A stretch of DNA of 64,000 bases from Arabiibacter massiliensis (GTDB lineage: Bacteria; Actinomycetota; Coriobacteriia; Coriobacteriales; Eggerthellaceae). Both the position numbers and the translations under genes were made by a program. The notes beneath the pieces are model-generated. The model did not search any database and was not told the DNA's origin. It saw nothing but the letters and a program-made list of their open reading frames with translations. The stretch is taken from positions 1,550,001 to 1,614,000 of the forward strand of contig NZ_LT827021.1 of the NCBI RefSeq assembly GCF_900169505.1. Reading direction: 5' to 3'. Shown here in pieces: positions 37,102-45,161 of the stretch. How positions within the stretch are numbered: position 1 is the first letter of the stretch; each line of letters begins with the position of its first letter.

Positions 37102-38996
37102 TATGCCGTCTCCGGGGCCGGGGCGGGGGCGCCGTGCGGTTCGACGTAGAACAGCGGCGTGCCGTACTCGACGGGCGAGGCATCTTCGAGGCAGATCTCG
37201 CGCACCGTGCCCATCTCCTCGGCCGTGATCTCGTTCATGAGCTTCATAGCCTCCACGATGCACAGCGTCTGGTTGGCGGCCACTTCGTCGCCCACCTGGA
37301 CGAATGCCGGCTCGCCGGGCGCGGGCGACGCGTAGAACGTGCCCACCATGGGGGCCGTCACGCAGTACCAGTTGGAGGGGCGCTCCGCAGCGTCGGCGGC
37401 AGCGGCGGCAGGGGCCTCGGCCGCGGGCGCGGGGGCCACGGCGGCCACGGGGGCGGCGGCTGCCGCGACGGCCATGGCGTCGGAGGACAGCGTGCCCGGC
37501 ATGCGCACGGCGATGCGGGTGCCCTCCTCCTCGACTACGATCTCGCCGACGCCGCTTTCCTCGGCGACGCGAACCAGCTCGCGAATCTGATTGATGTCCA
37601 CGTAATCGTCCTCCTTGGTGTGGCTCGACTCCTGCTCCAAGAGGAAGTCGACCTTCTCCGATGTGCGGTGCTTGCTCAGGTACGTGCGCGCCTCGTTGGG
37701 GAAGAGGGCGTACATGAGCACGTCCTCCTCGCTCTTCGCGAGGTCGCCGATCTCCTCTTCAACCTGGGCGTACGTCGTGGTGACGAGCGAGCCCGGCGCG
37801 ACGTCGGGCGGCAGCATCTCGGAGTTGCCCACCACCTTCGCCACGATGTCCTTGTCCATGCGGCCCGGCGCCTTGCCGTAATAACCGCAGATGTAGTCCT
37901 TCATCTCCTTGGACACGACGCTCCAGCGCTTGCCGGTGAGCACGTTGAACACGGCCTGCGTGCCCACGATCTGCGACATCGGCGTGACGAGCGGCGGATA
38001 GCCCACCTCGGCGCGCACCTTGGGGATCTCCTTCATCACCTCGGGTAGACGGTCGCCCGCGTTCTGGATCTCCAGCTGCGACACGAGGTTCGACATCATG
38101 CCGCCGGGCACCTGGTGCGAGTACACCTGCATGTGCGTGAGCGAGGACACGCCGCGCTTGTAGTGGCCGCGCTTGCGCACCTCCTCCCAGTATTCCGCGA
38201 TCTCGAAGAGGAGGTCCAGGTCGAGGCCCGTGTCGTAGCGGCTCTCCTGCAGGGCGGCCACGATCATCTCCACGGCGGGGTGCGAGTTGCCGAAGGCGAG
38301 CGGCGCGTGGGCCGTGTCCGCGATGGCGGCGCCGGCCTCGGCGGCCTTGATGATGTTGGCGGGGGCCATGCCGCCCACGTAGTGGCAGTGGATGTGCAGC
38401 GGCAGGCCGATCTCCGCGTTGAACGCCTTCACCATGCGCTCGGTACGGTAGGGCGTGAGCATGCCGGCCATGTCCTTGATGCAGATGGAGTCCGCGCCGA
38501 GGTCCTTGAGCTTCTGGCCGTACTCCAGGTAGCTGTCCAGCGTGTGGACCGGCGACATGGTGTAGGAGATGGCGGGCTCGAAGTGGCCGCCGCACTCGTT
38601 GATGGCCTCGGCGTTGTCCACGATGTTGCGGATGTCGTTGAGCGCGTCGAACACGCGGAAGACGTGCACGCCGTTGCGCTTGGCCGCCTTGATGAAGCGG
38701 TTGCAGATCTCGCGCGAGTAATGCTTGTAGCCCACGAGGTTCTGGCCGCGGGACAGCATGGCGAGCGGCGTGTTCGGCGTCTGGGCCTTGATGGAGCGCA
38801 GGCGCTCCCACGGGTTCTCGTCGAGGAAGCGCAGGCACGTGTCGAACGTCGCACCGCCCCACGCCTCGATGGCCCAGTACCCGACACGGTCCATTTTCGG
38901 CAGGATCGGCAGCATGTCGCCGATCTGCATGCGCGTGGCCCAAAGGCTTTGCTGGCCGTCACGGATGGTGGTATCCATGATTTGAAGCCTTGGCAT
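37101..38996 (-). CDS. Carboxyltransferase (PycB/OadA-type) fused to complete AccB-like biotin carrier
   Basis: 631 residues. Residues 1-450 are a pyruvate/oxaloacetate carboxyltransferase: DTTIRDGQQSLWATR (metal-binding Asp), RVFDALND, the metal-site Lys in CIKDMAGMLTP, LHIHCHYVGG and MMSNL. Residues 487-625 are not a simple PycB tail. They match a whole AccB: an N-terminal helix-strand part (INQIRELVRVAEESGVGEIV), an Ala/Pro-rich linker, then the biotinyl domain APMVGTFYASPAPGE ... VEAMKLMNEI, with the biotinylated Lys. Expected reaction: pyruvate plus bicarbonate to oxaloacetate with AccC, or the reverse. It heads the operon. ATG 38996 has AAGGGGGTG upstream. Confidence 0.9.
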   Translation of the reverse strand: MPRLQIMDTTIRDGQQSLWATRMQIGDMLPILPKMDRVGYWAIEAWGGATFDTCLRFLDENPWERLRSIKAQTPNTPLAMLSRGQNLVGYKHYSREICNRFIKAAKRNGVHVFRVFDALNDIRNIVDNAEAINECGGHFEPAISYTMSPVHTLDSYLEYGQKLKDLGADSICIKDMAGMLTPYRTERMVKAFNAEIGLPLHIHCHYVGGMAPANIIKAAEAGAAIADTAHAPLAFGNSHPAVEMIVAALQESRYDTGLDLDLLFEIAEYWEEVRKRGHYKRGVSSLTHMQVYSHQVPGGMMSNLVSQLEIQNAGDRLPEVMKEIPKVRAEVGYPPLVTPMSQIVGTQAVFNVLTGKRWSVVSKEMKDYICGYYGKAPGRMDKDIVAKVVGNSEMLPPDVAPGSLVTTTYAQVEEEIGDLAKSEEDVLMYALFPNEARTYLSKHRTSEKVDFLLEQESSHTKEDDYVDINQIRELVRVAEESGVGEIVVEEEGTRIAVRMPGTLSSDAMAVAAAAAPVAAVAPAPAAEAPAAAAADAAERPSNWYCVTAPMVGTFYASPAPGEPAFVQVGDEVAANQTLCIVEAMKLMNEITAEEMGTVREICLEDASPVEYGTPLFYVEPHGAPAPAPETA

Positions 38997-39044
38997 GAAC
39001 TCACACCCCCTTAGGTTTGCAGTTAGTCAAAGATCGAAACATGA

Positions 39045-39050
39045 ATTATA
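39045..39050 (-). promoter_or_regulatory. Candidate -10 of the carboxyltransferase-accC-dxs operon
   Basis: TATAAT on the minus strand, 48 bases before the first ATG of the operon. No good -35 at the usual spacing. Confidence 0.4.
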
Positions 39051-39155
39051 GATGAAGGGAGCGCAAGCGCGACGATGCGTCCGGAAATTCACCGGTAAGG
39101 AACAGATTAGGGGGATGAGGGGAGGGAGGAGGGGCGGACGATGCCGACTGAGTGC

Positions 39156-39203
39156 TACTTTAAATGCACATTTAGTTGTGCTATTATCTATGCATCTTAA
39201 AGT
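39156..39203. promoter_or_regulatory. Inverted-repeat operator of the Phd-like pair
   Basis: ACTTTAAATGCA (39157 onward) and its inverted partner TGCATCTTAAAGT (39191-39203) flank an AT-rich stretch just upstream of the antitoxin ATG. This is the usual position for autorepression by a toxin-antitoxin complex. Confidence 0.5.
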
Positions 39204-39223
39204 GCGACTATAGGGAGGCAAAC

Positions 39224-39589
39224 ATGGCGCCCCAGGAGATACTGAACAGAGCGAGCAACGTGCGCGATTTGGTTTCAGGCCGGCCGAGGATCAGCGTCAC
39301 CGACCTTTCGCGCAGCAAGGACTGGCGCGCCCAGTTACCCGAAGCCGGCGTGATGGAAGTGACCGACAGGGGCGACACCGCCGCATGGCTGCTTTCCGAC
39401 GAGGATATGAGGGCCATTCTCGACGGCTACACCTATCTCGAGGAAGAGCTCGAGCGCGCCCAGATCGCCGCGATGTTCAAGGCCAGGGAAGGCTCCGTCG
39501 CCAAATCGGGCGCAGAGCTCGAAGCTGCCGCCATGGACGTTTTCGCCGCACGCAAGAAGGAGCTGAGGAGCGTCATCGATGGCGATTAG
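39224..39589 (+). CDS. Phd/YefM-like antitoxin
   Basis: 121 residues. The central segment RISVTDLSRSKDWRAQLPEA, then GVMEVTDRGDTAAWLLSDED, has the Phd/YefM pattern (DNA-binding N-terminal half, then I/V-T-x-x-G-x-x-x-A-x-L). The C-terminal half is a long acidic helix likely to wrap the toxin. ATG 39224 follows AGGGAGG. The stop overlaps the next gene by 11 bases. An inverted repeat lies upstream. Confidence 0.65.
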   Translation: MAPQEILNRASNVRDLVSGRPRISVTDLSRSKDWRAQLPEAGVMEVTDRGDTAAWLLSDEDMRAILDGYTYLEEELERAQIAAMFKAREGSVAKSGAELEAAAMDVFAARKKELRSVIDGD

Positions 39590-39962
39590 CGACGAGCTGC
39601 TCCAAGAAGCCGTAAGGGCTGTAGCGAGGGTCGAGGGGTTGGCCATGGATGAGAACGACCTCGTCGAGGACGTGTTCCTACTAGCCTGCGCCTTCCCCGA
39701 AGAAGAGGACTTCAAAGCCGCCGTCGCGAGCACCTGCAGGGCGATGGCCTTTCTCGTGGAGGGCCGCGTGAAGTCGGGGGATTTGAAATACGAGTTCGAA
39801 GGCTGGCACTCCTACCATTACCAGCACCGCGTCGGCCAAGGCGTGCGCGCGCTCTGCCGCATCATGTTCAAAGAGGCGGACGGCGGGATCGAAGTCAAAG
39901 GCTTCGGCCACCGCCGCATCCCCAACGATTTCTACGGACGGATGAGTGCAGGGAGGAGGTAA
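39579..39962 (+). CDS. Putative RelE/ParE-fold toxin
   Basis: 127 residues. The N-terminal 55 are helical and acidic. The C-terminal half (YHYQHRVGQGVRALCRIMFK ... VKGFGHRRIPNDFYGRM) resembles the RelE/ParE beta-sheet and basic RNase end. Longer than a typical RelE. Overlaps the antitoxin gene and is presumably co-translated. Activity cannot be asserted from sequence. Confidence 0.55.
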   Translation: MAISDELLQEAVRAVARVEGLAMDENDLVEDVFLLACAFPEEEDFKAAVASTCRAMAFLVEGRVKSGDLKYEFEGWHSYHYQHRVGQGVRALCRIMFKEADGGIEVKGFGHRRIPNDFYGRMSAGRR

Positions 39963-39988
39963 GGAGCGCCATCAGGGACGATCGGCGA

Positions 39989-41401
39989 TTAGCGACGAGC
40001 GATAGCTTTGAGAAGCGATGCGAATCCCTCGCTCAGTAGAAGAGTATAGCTGGTGTCCAGCCGCACGCAAACATATTTGATCCAGTACCAGTTGTTAAAA
40101 GCAGCCTGCGCGGCCATTTGGCCTAGCACCAACCCCCATATGCCAAGATGGAAGATTGAGACCAAAAAAACAGAAAGACAGACTCCGCAGATAGAAGATG
40201 AAACGAAAGCGAGCGCATAAGGAACCTCGTTTGTATTCGAAATGTAGGCAGCAAAATTTGATTGTTGTCTCCAAAGGAAATAGTACAGAAGAGTCAAAGC
40301 AAGGAAGCCCGTCGGCAAGCTGTAGGAGCTTTTGAACATCGCAACAAGCGGCACGACGAACACGGATATCACGATTGCCCCTACGAAGAAAACGAAGACG
40401 AAGCCGGCGGAAGACCTGCCTATCAACTCTTTTTCCCTGCCGATATCCCGTTCCGCAAAAGCAGACTGCAGCGCAGGATGATAAGAATTGGCCATTACGG
40501 CAGCTATGCTCGCAACAGCATTCACCAACTGAATTGTCAGAGAATAGAAACCCGTTTCTTCCAAGCTGATAAAAAGAGAGCAAACCACTGTACCCGATTG
40601 AGTCACGAGGTAATTCGACAGTAATACAGCCCCGTCTTTGTACGCGTTAACCGACATCGAAGAGTACAGCTCTTTCTGCCTCTTGCCGTCTTTCAATTCC
40701 CTAATGTGCGCAGGCTTCAAATGAGGCTCAATCGTTTCATCGTGCCAAAAATAATGACTGCATAGTATTCGAAACACCAGACCTTGGGCCACATAGCCAA
40801 TCACTGGCGAAAGCAATCCGAAACCCAAAAGAAACAAAACTGCGCAAACAGCGATCTGAATGATGACTGAAAGAATCGAAGCTTTGTTGACTGAAACAAG
40901 TGATCCGATCCCTCTTAACGCAGATTCGAAATAAGCGTAGTAAAGGTTTAAGAAAATTCCCAAGCTGTACAAGAACCAAGTAGGGATTGTCAACATGTTA
41001 TCTGTTGGATAAATGTACGTGACATATGCGGTACCGGCCGTTAAAAGCAGCATGATCGCTATGCACGATATCGCTCGATACAGTTTCCTTGAAACAATGA
41101 AGACGTTCGCGAACAAAGTCCAATTAACAAAACCCGGAACATTGCCATAAACTACACCCGTTCGCAAAAGATCGTCGGCCCCGGCTAAACAATATGCAAG
41201 ATTTCTGGCAAGCGCAGGCGCAAATCCGAACTGCAATAAGAAGGCAAAGCCCGATATGGAAACAAAGGCATACCAAAGACCCAACTGGTCGCCGGGAAGA
41301 AAAAATAGAAGCAGCGGAAGGGTTAGAAAATTGACACCAAGTCTGAACACAGTGCCGAAGTAGTTCCAGGTCAAGTCTTTTGATGAAAGGCTAATCCTCA
41401 C
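39989..41401 (-). CDS. Wzx-type polysaccharide flippase
   Basis: 470-residue membrane protein with 12 or more hydrophobic segments of the MATE/MOP polysaccharide transporter type (TWNYFGTVFRLGVNFLTLPL at the start, FGFAPALARNLAYCLAGADD near 75). It would flip lipid-linked repeat units across the membrane. GTG 41401 is the most plausible start: it overlaps the upstream polymerase stop by 11 bases and has GGAAGAG upstream; earlier starts lie deep in that gene. Last gene of the glycan operon. The DNA is AT-rich compared with neighbours. Confidence 0.8.
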   Translation of the reverse strand: MRISLSSKDLTWNYFGTVFRLGVNFLTLPLLLFFLPGDQLGLWYAFVSISGFAFLLQFGFAPALARNLAYCLAGADDLLRTGVVYGNVPGFVNWTLFANVFIVSRKLYRAISCIAIMLLLTAGTAYVTYIYPTDNMLTIPTWFLYSLGIFLNLYYAYFESALRGIGSLVSVNKASILSVIIQIAVCAVLFLLGFGLLSPVIGYVAQGLVFRILCSHYFWHDETIEPHLKPAHIRELKDGKRQKELYSSMSVNAYKDGAVLLSNYLVTQSGTVVCSLFISLEETGFYSLTIQLVNAVASIAAVMANSYHPALQSAFAERDIGREKELIGRSSAGFVFVFFVGAIVISVFVVPLVAMFKSSYSLPTGFLALTLLYYFLWRQQSNFAAYISNTNEVPYALAFVSSSICGVCLSVFLVSIFHLGIWGLVLGQMAAQAAFNNWYWIKYVCVRLDTSYTLLLSEGFASLLKAIARR

Positions 41402-42695
41402 GAGGCTCTTCCGTTCGCTCGCAGCCCCCTCCGAGGCCAAGCGGGATGAGTAGCAAAACCCACCATAGAGTCGCCGCAGAACTGACGAACAGAACCGCAT
41501 CAAACAAGTTGAGGACAAGAACTGCGGCGATCATCAAAAGACACGCGAGTTTCAAGTTGATACTAGAACGACGCAACCCTGAAAGAGTCTCTCTTATCAA
41601 GAGGACAAAATAGCCAGCAATTAGCAAGAAGCCGGCTATCCCCGTCTCAAGCATTACCCATAAATAGAAATTATGCGGCTCCACCAAGAGCGTTTGGCCC
41701 ATGAAAATGAAAGAATTCCACACGCCGTCGGTACTTCCCCGATCAATATACCCCGAATACAGGCCAGTGTACCAATCCTGATAAGGAAACACGTTTCCCA
41801 AACCATATCCGAACAGTGCATTAAAGCCATCGGATGCTTTAAGGCATTCGGCGATACCCCTCCATGTAGCAAACCTGCCGGAATCGAAACTGAGTATTCG
41901 AGAAGAATAATTACTCAATTGCCCAATAGGATCAATCATCATGATCAAAAGCGCAACTCCAAGACAATACAGCACTTTCAAACCCGCATGCTTTTCCGGG
42001 AAAAAGAAAATGCAGCTCATAAATAAAGCCGGGTAAACAGCCGCCCTTGATTGAGTGAGCAACGCCGCTAACAAAAAAATTGAAACGGCAAGAATCAACC
42101 AGCTTTTCTTTACTTTGAGATATTTCAGCACGCAGGCAAGCGATATCAGCAGAACCGCGGTGTAACCAAAAACAACTGAACCAAGCCCAGGAAATTGAAG
42201 TCTTGTTTTAGAATACAGGCTGTTATAAACAATCAAGTTGTACAGAACGACAAGCAGAGTGACAAAAGCCGCTGCGCGCAAGATATTGAATGACAATTTT
42301 TTAAAGTCGATCGATCCCTTCAACGCGATCCCGATAATTGCGTTGGCATAATAGTATGGCATAGCAATCCACAGCCATTGAACGATCACCCTATCCACAA
42401 GGGCAGCCTTGAAACCAATCACGAGGCCGATAAGGAGGGAAAAGAATAGGAATGTCGAAAAAAGTTTAAGCTGAAGAAGATAAGAGGATGGCAGAAAACC
42501 TTTGACGCCAAGTAGTACGGCGTTTAACGCAATCGCACCGAAGATGATAAAAAGAATTTGCGACGGCAATAAATAGCCAAGCAAACTTATTCTTAACTGA
42601 GAGACGCCCGGCATGGCTCCCAAAAGAGGGATCACGCACGCAATTCCCAACAGTATTGGGTAAAGACCCTGACCCAAAACCCTAGATTTCAACAC
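41391..42695 (-). CDS. Wzy-type O-antigen/EPS polymerase
   Basis: 434 residues with about 12 membrane helices and a large periplasmic loop near 275-330 (LFGYGLGNVFPYQDWYTGLY ... LLVEPHNFYLWVMLETGIAG), the Wzy_C hallmark with HN in the loop. It polymerises repeat units on the outer face. Starts at GTG 42695 after AAGGAATC, overlapping the glycosyltransferase stop. AT-rich. Confidence 0.85.
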   Translation of the reverse strand: MLKSRVLGQGLYPILLGIACVIPLLGAMPGVSQLRISLLGYLLPSQILFIIFGAIALNAVLLGVKGFLPSSYLLQLKLFSTFLFFSLLIGLVIGFKAALVDRVIVQWLWIAMPYYYANAIIGIALKGSIDFKKLSFNILRAAAFVTLLVVLYNLIVYNSLYSKTRLQFPGLGSVVFGYTAVLLISLACVLKYLKVKKSWLILAVSIFLLAALLTQSRAAVYPALFMSCIFFFPEKHAGLKVLYCLGVALLIMMIDPIGQLSNYSSRILSFDSGRFATWRGIAECLKASDGFNALFGYGLGNVFPYQDWYTGLYSGYIDRGSTDGVWNSFIFMGQTLLVEPHNFYLWVMLETGIAGFLLIAGYFVLLIRETLSGLRRSSINLKLACLLMIAAVLVLNLFDAVLFVSSAATLWWVLLLIPLGLGGGCERTEEPRED

Positions 42696-43458
42696 GATTC
42701 CTTTTTTCCGCCTTCATGTACAGGCCGATGAGCAGCTTGTCAAAAATCCTCTTTCCCAATATGGTGAGGAGCATTCTTTTGACCAGCTCCTTCATTCCCC
42801 TGCTCCTTCCCCCTTTAAAGCTCTTGTATTCCTCCGAGGGAATCCAAGATCCGTATTTGTGATGGATGGTGACCGTTTCATTGAAGTATCTAGATCCGAT
42901 TTCATGTTTGTACGGACAAAAAACTATGTTCGGATACAGAGTAAATCCTTCAACAACCTGAAAGGAGTTGTTTCGTACCAAACCCCTCTGCGAGTAGTAT
43001 TCGGTTATCGTCTTCACATTGGAGGTCATATCGAGCCGGCCGTCCTCGAGGGTGAAGCGACGGCCATCAAACAAGGCGAGTAGATTTCTAAATCCCTCAA
43101 AACCCTTTTCTGAACCCATTATCCCCGTCGGAATAGAGCACACATTCTCAAAACCAGAAAACGCCTTATGAACAAGGAATTTGTCGAGAGGCTTGAGAAT
43201 CTCCACGTCCGTGTCCATGTAGATTCCGCCAAAACGATAAAGAACATCAAGCCGAGCAAAATCAGAAACAAACGCATATTTTTTTGCTTCATACGCTTGC
43301 CTGGCGTATTCGCATTGGGAGAAATCAAATGTATCTTCATCCCATCTTCGAATCTCGTACTCGGGAAGAATCCTTTTCCAGCTCTCAATGCACTTTATCG
43401 CCAAATCCGGAAGCTCTCCGCGTCCAAACCAGCAGTAATGAATAACCTTGGGGATCAT
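42682..43458 (-). CDS. GT32-type glycosyltransferase (DXD)
   Basis: 258 residues: MIPKVIHYCWFGRGELPDLA, KKYAFVSDFARLDVLYRFGG, IYMDTDVEIL (the DXD metal/nucleotide-sugar site) and HHKYGSW at the end. Capsule-type family related to Och1/TcdA-like GT32 enzymes. Donor and acceptor unknown. ATG 43458 fits the family N-terminus and has AAAGG 9 bases before it. The 90-base gap upstream (43459-43548) contains no gene. Confidence 0.88.
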   Translation of the reverse strand: MIPKVIHYCWFGRGELPDLAIKCIESWKRILPEYEIRRWDEDTFDFSQCEYARQAYEAKKYAFVSDFARLDVLYRFGGIYMDTDVEILKPLDKFLVHKAFSGFENVCSIPTGIMGSEKGFEGFRNLLALFDGRRFTLEDGRLDMTSNVKTITEYYSQRGLVRNNSFQVVEGFTLYPNIVFCPYKHEIGSRYFNETVTIHHKYGSWIPSEEYKSFKGGRSRGMKELVKRMLLTILGKRIFDKLLIGLYMKAEKRNRVEI

Positions 43459-43548
43459 GGGGAAATGCCTTTCGCTACACGTTAAATCGCACTTGTACAT
43501 TCATCGCCAGGGAAGACCATTCGGCTTCTATTAGCCGAAAAGCGACCT

Positions 43549-44010
43549 TCAACTGCTTGCATGCATAGACTTGTTTGGTTTTGCCGAGCTTATGCACCTT
43601 GCCGGCACGCCCGCCCATACCGTGCCGTCAGGAGCATCTGACAGCATGACGGCATTTGCGCCGATGACCACACTATTTCCTAAAGTGATGGGCCCCAACA
43701 CCTTTGCCCCAGCGCATATTTCGCATTTGTCTCCTATAACAGGTACGCTTTGATGGCCCGAGCGCCCCCCTATGGTCACCTGTTGCCCGATAAGGCAATC
43801 ACGGCCAACTTTTGCTCGCTTATGAATCACGACACCGATACCTTTATACCCAAACACAGTGCCCTCACCCAACTCGCACGAAGAAGGGATAAAGGAGTTA
43901 TGAACAAGGTATATCTCCATTTCAATCAGTCTAGCAAGCGGCTTAAGCCCATGCGTATAGCACCAGCGGGCTCTCCGATACTTGTTGACTGCGTTCATGA
44001 GGTTCGCCAT
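43549..44010 (-). CDS. Serine acetyltransferase-like hexapeptide acetyltransferase
   Basis: 153 residues. A short helical N-terminus is followed by a left-handed beta-helix (GTVFGYKGIGVVIHKRAKVG, CLIGQQVTIGGRSGHQSVPV, VVIGANAVMLSDAPDGTVWA, then GVPAR). CysE/WcaB-like. In this setting it more likely O- or N-acetylates a glycan sugar than makes O-acetylserine. ATG 44010 has AAGGAG 8 bases upstream and overlaps the end of wecB by 16 bases. Confidence 0.85.
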   Translation of the reverse strand: MANLMNAVNKYRRARWCYTHGLKPLARLIEMEIYLVHNSFIPSSCELGEGTVFGYKGIGVVIHKRAKVGRDCLIGQQVTIGGRSGHQSVPVIGDKCEICAGAKVLGPITLGNSVVIGANAVMLSDAPDGTVWAGVPARCISSAKPNKSMHASS

Positions 44011-45116
44011 TGCTCGATCTCCTTCCCGGCAAGCACATCGGCAATCCTCTCACTCGCCCTTCCATCTCCATAGGGATTGCTCATGCAAGACATCGCCTCG
44101 TAAGCCAAGGGATCGACGAGCAACTCCGTAAAGGCGCGGTATATGCTTGCCTCATTTGTTCCCACAAGCTTCAAAGTGCCTGCGGCAACGCCTTCAGGAC
44201 GTTCGGTTGTATCGCGCATGACCAAAACAGGCTTGCCCAAGCTAGGAGCTTCCTCTTGAATACCGCCCGAATCCGTGAGGACGAGATGGCAGCGAGCGAG
44301 CACGTTATGAAAGTCGAGCACTTCGAGAGGTTCGACAATACGGAGCCGATCGAACCCATCGAGCTCATAATGGGCAGCATCCCTTACTGCAGGATTCATG
44401 TGGATAGGGTAGACGGCTTTCACGTCCTGATGCTCCTCCATTACGCGACGGATAGCCCGAAACATGGAATGCATTGGTTCACCCAAATTTTCACGGCGAT
44501 GCGCAGTGATTAGAATAAGCCTGCTTCCTTCGGCCCAATCAAGCACCGGATGAGAATAATTTTCCTGCACCGTTGTGCGCAGCGCGTCAATGCCAGTATT
44601 ACCCGTAACGAAAATCGAAGAGATGGGCTTTCCTTCTGAGGCAAGATTACGCTTTGAAGCTTCTGTCGGAGCGAAATAATGCTCGGTTAGGACGTCCACA
44701 GCCTGACGGTTGAACTCCTCGGGCCAGGGGCTGTACAAGTCGCGGGTACGCAGGCCCGCCTCCACGTGCCCCACCGGGATCCGCAGGTAGAAGCTCGCCA
44801 GCGCCGCCGCGAAGGACGTGGTGGTGTCGCCATGAACAAGCACCGCGTCGGGTCTCTCTGCCTCGAGGATCGCTTTTATCTTGAGCAGCACGTCGCAGGT
44901 GACGTCGAAAAGTGTTTGGTCCGGCCTCATGATGTCGAGGTCGTGGTCGGGCACCACGCCGAATGTGCCGAGCACCTGGTCGAGCATCTCGCGATGTTGG
45001 CCGGTGACGCACACGACAACTTGGAAGTCCTCCAAGCGCGACTTGAGCTCATTGACGAGCGGGCACATCTTGATGGCTTCCGGGCGCGTGCCGAAGACGA
45101 GCATGACCTTCTTCAT
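43995..45116 (-). CDS. wecB: UDP-N-acetylglucosamine 2-epimerase (non-hydrolysing)
   Basis: 373 residues. Converts UDP-GlcNAc to UDP-ManNAc. Motifs: MLVFGTRPEAIKMCPLVNEL, VHGDTTTSFAAALASFYLRI, GHVEAGLRTRDLYSPWPEEF NRQ, HRRENLGEP and DSGGIQEEAPSLGKPVLVMR. The ATG at 45116 matches the family N-terminus; an in-frame ATG 39 bases upstream adds unlike sequence. It lies directly downstream of wecC, so the pair makes UDP-ManNAcA. Confidence 0.94.
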   Translation of the reverse strand: MKKVMLVFGTRPEAIKMCPLVNELKSRLEDFQVVVCVTGQHREMLDQVLGTFGVVPDHDLDIMRPDQTLFDVTCDVLLKIKAILEAERPDAVLVHGDTTTSFAAALASFYLRIPVGHVEAGLRTRDLYSPWPEEFNRQAVDVLTEHYFAPTEASKRNLASEGKPISSIFVTGNTGIDALRTTVQENYSHPVLDWAEGSRLILITAHRRENLGEPMHSMFRAIRRVMEEHQDVKAVYPIHMNPAVRDAAHYELDGFDRLRIVEPLEVLDFHNVLARCHLVLTDSGGIQEEAPSLGKPVLVMRDTTERPEGVAAGTLKLVGTNEASIYRAFTELLVDPLAYEAMSCMSNPYGDGRASERIADVLAGKEIEQWRTS

Positions 45117-45161
45117 GATTGATTTTCTCTTTTCAAGGATCAGGCGGGCCTTCATGGGTGA

